Assembly: GCA_964461115.1 (NCBI GenBank)
Contig: CAYWSX010000018.1
Span: forward strand, 1 to 24,521
Direction of reading: 5' to 3'
Length of the DNA: 24,521 bases
From: RGIG2134 sp964461115
Lineage (GTDB): Bacteria; Cyanobacteriota; Vampirovibrionia; Gastranaerophilales; Gastranaerophilaceae
The notes beneath the pieces were generated by a model. That model saw only the letters and a program-made list of their open reading frames with translations. It was not told the origin of the DNA and did no database searches. This document shows positions 23,718 to 24,521 of the stretch, piece by piece (the stretch's first letter is position 1; every line of letters begins with the position of its first letter). The position numbers and the translations under genes are program-made.

Positions 23718-24083
23718 ATGAAAATGGCTGCAATAAGAGGTGCTATAACGATAGATTTGAACACGGAAGACGCAATAAAAAACGGCACAGTTGAGCTTAT
23801 GAACACGCTCATAGAGCAGAATGACCTGAATTTGGATGAGGTTGTCTATATTAATTTTGCCTGCACGAAAGACATTACTAAGGCATATCCTGCTAAATTC
23901 GTGCGTAATGAGCTCGGAATTACGCATATCCCTATGATGTGCGGACAAGAAATGGATGTGGAGGGCACACTTGGCATGTGCATAAGGGTATTAATTGTAT
24001 TGAATACAATTAATGAGGACTTTTCTGCGAAGCACTTTTATCTCAAAGGTGCAAAGATTTTACGTCCTGATATTAAAAATTAG
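23718..24083 (+). CDS. aroH: Chorismate mutase, AroH class
   Basis: The 121-aa monofunctional chorismate mutase converts chorismate to prephenate for Phe and Tyr synthesis. I start it at the ATG at 23718 with AGGAG (23705-23709) 8 nt upstream. The in-frame GTG at 23709 lies inside that ribosome site. With this start, residues R7, C75, E78, R90 and Y108 fall at exactly the positions known as active-site residues of Bacillus subtilis AroH, which supports both identity and start. It is 11 bp after fmt and closes the housekeeping block. Confidence 0.95.
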   Translation: MKMAAIRGAITIDLNTEDAIKNGTVELMNTLIEQNDLNLDEVVYINFACTKDITKAYPAKFVRNELGITHIPMMCGQEMDVEGTLGMCIRVLIVLNTINEDFSAKHFYLKGAKILRPDIKN

Positions 24084-24093
24084 GCTTCCCTAT

Positions 24094-24119
24094 AAAAAGA
24101 AAAAGGGGCACTCGCCCCT
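24094..24119 (-). terminator. Minus-strand intrinsic terminator
   Basis: AGGGGC/GCCCCT (24104-24109/24114-24119) closes a 4-nt loop and, on the minus strand only, runs into TTTTTCTTTTT. On the plus strand no T-tract follows, so it does not suit the aroH transcript. It implies a minus-strand transcript coming from the right. Confidence 0.65.
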
Positions 24120-24255
24120 AGCTGTCTGGAATTAAGAATAGTTGGAAGTATGAAAAAGATTAATTATATATAACAATATTTTATGTTGTTGTGCAATTAC
24201 CCTGTCGGCTATATTTGAATAGCCCGATTGGATAGACAGTTGGTTGCGCATTATA
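24104..24255 (-). ncRNA. Candidate small RNA ending at the minus-strand terminator
   Basis: The non-coding stretch 24084-24341 contains a minus TATAAT (24250-24255), a long imperfect hairpin and the minus terminator. The hairpin pairs 24190-24196 with 24244-24250, 24200-24201 with 24242-24243, 24202-24206 with 24235-24239, and 24207-24212 with 24219-24224. An alternative closing stem pairs CTGTCT near the 5' end with AGACAG just before the terminator. The RNA would be about 140-150 nt. The -35 is weak and the family is unknown; a 6S-like role was considered but not supported. Confidence 0.3.
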
Positions 24256-24343
24256 TGGGGGATTAAGTGTATTTTTTGCACTAATTTGAAAGCCCATTGT
24301 TTGCAAGCTTTTTGGGCATGTTAATCTAACTTAACAATAGCAC

Positions 24344-24372
24344 TTGACAAAAAATACTATATGGTGCATAAT
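24344..24372 (+). promoter_or_regulatory. Strong promoter for the last (partial) gene
   Basis: A perfect TTGACA (24344-24349), a 17-nt spacer and CATAAT (24367-24372). Initiation near 24379 gives a leader of about 60 nt. Confidence 0.7.
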
Positions 24373-24394
24373 AAAATTGTTGAATGAAGTGTAG

Positions 24395-24445
24395 ATGAAA
24401 CACTTAATGAAAACAGAAGGAAAAAAAGACGGTAAAGAAAAATGA
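24395..24445 (+). CDS. Possible 16-aa leader peptide ahead of the partial gene
   Basis: An ATG in the transcript leader opens a short ORF (MKHLMKTEGKKDGKEK) whose TGA overlaps the ATG of the next gene (ATGA). The lysine-rich peptide and the overlap suggest translational coupling, but no firm ribosome site is seen for it. It may be chance in A-rich sequence. Confidence 0.25.
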   Translation: MKHLMKTEGKKDGKEK

Positions 24446-24521
24446 AAGTAAATGCTATTAACAACAATCAAATAAATTCACAAAAAGCGGTATTCAAAGG
24501 CTATAACGCAGACCCGGGTCT
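24442..24521 (+). CDS. Partial leader-bearing protein, cut by the window end
   Basis: Only the first 26 codons are present. They read MKVNAINNNQINSQKAVFKG and continue YNADPG, the cleanest example of the polar leader with F-K-G seen in five other proteins here. A strong promoter lies 70 bp upstream. The ATG lacks a nearby ribosome site (AAGGA is 20 nt away), so coupling to the upstream 16-codon ORF is possible. The body of the protein lies outside the window and its function cannot be told. Confidence 0.7.
   Translation, partial: MKVNAINNNQINSQKAVFKGYNADPG

Noticed and set aside
24094..24255. Assignment of the minus-strand RNA to 6S RNA
   Set aside because: A closing stem and hairpin exist, but I cannot see the large central bubble with its conserved flanks, and the predicted length is shorter than usual.

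Overview
The window looks like a chromosomal segment of a gut cyanobacterial relative of the Gastranaerophilales / Vampirovibrionia ('Melainabacteria') type. This is inferred from style and no database was searched. The pointers are low to moderate GC, frequent TTG/GTG starts, a prepilin-like protein with an (A)YTLAE processing motif, an RpoD-type sigma factor built like a group 2 factor, and above all several unrelated proteins that begin with a short polar leader (M-K-[VI]-[NS]...) ending in F-[KG]-[GAS].

Layout. Positions 1-232 hold a terminator and a foldable non-coding stretch, then a periplasmic M48 zinc peptidase on the minus strand. From 1720 to 6974 on the plus strand come a CheR-like methyltransferase, tryptophan synthase beta (trpB), a protein-kinase-like protein and a HAD phosphatase; all but trpB carry the N-terminal leader. 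A small lipoprotein (minus) converges on the HAD gene and is followed by an APC amino-acid permease (plus). From 9016 to 11275 the minus strand carries a small ORF, cutA, a tiny ORF, a 101-aa leader-bearing protein and an ADP-ribosyltransferase-like protein with its own promoter. At 11363-11706 lies a tRNA-Asn(GTT) whose 3' end plus terminator is duplicated as a 98/99-bp direct repeat. Then come a small two-TM protein with a near-consensus promoter, the sigma factor, a 106-aa unknown and a 785-aa pilin-like protein ending in GLUG-type repeats.

From 16481 to 24083 there is a tightly packed plus-strand housekeeping block: gatC, pyrG, a glutamate synthase small-subunit-type oxidoreductase, glyA, a WecA/TagO-type transferase, def, fmt and aroH. 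It links tRNA amidation, CTP synthesis, nitrogen and one-carbon metabolism, envelope polymer initiation, formyl-Met processing and aromatic amino-acid synthesis. After it lies a non-coding stretch with a minus-oriented terminator, then a strong promoter and the start of another leader-bearing protein that runs off the window.

The most interesting pattern is the shared N-terminal leader. It sits on an ADP-ribosyltransferase, a kinase-like protein, a methyltransferase, a HAD phosphatase and two unknowns, none with a classical signal peptide. The catalytic types resemble those of delivered effectors, so the leader could be a secretion, sorting or anchoring signal. That function is inference; the motif and the catalytic residues are visible.
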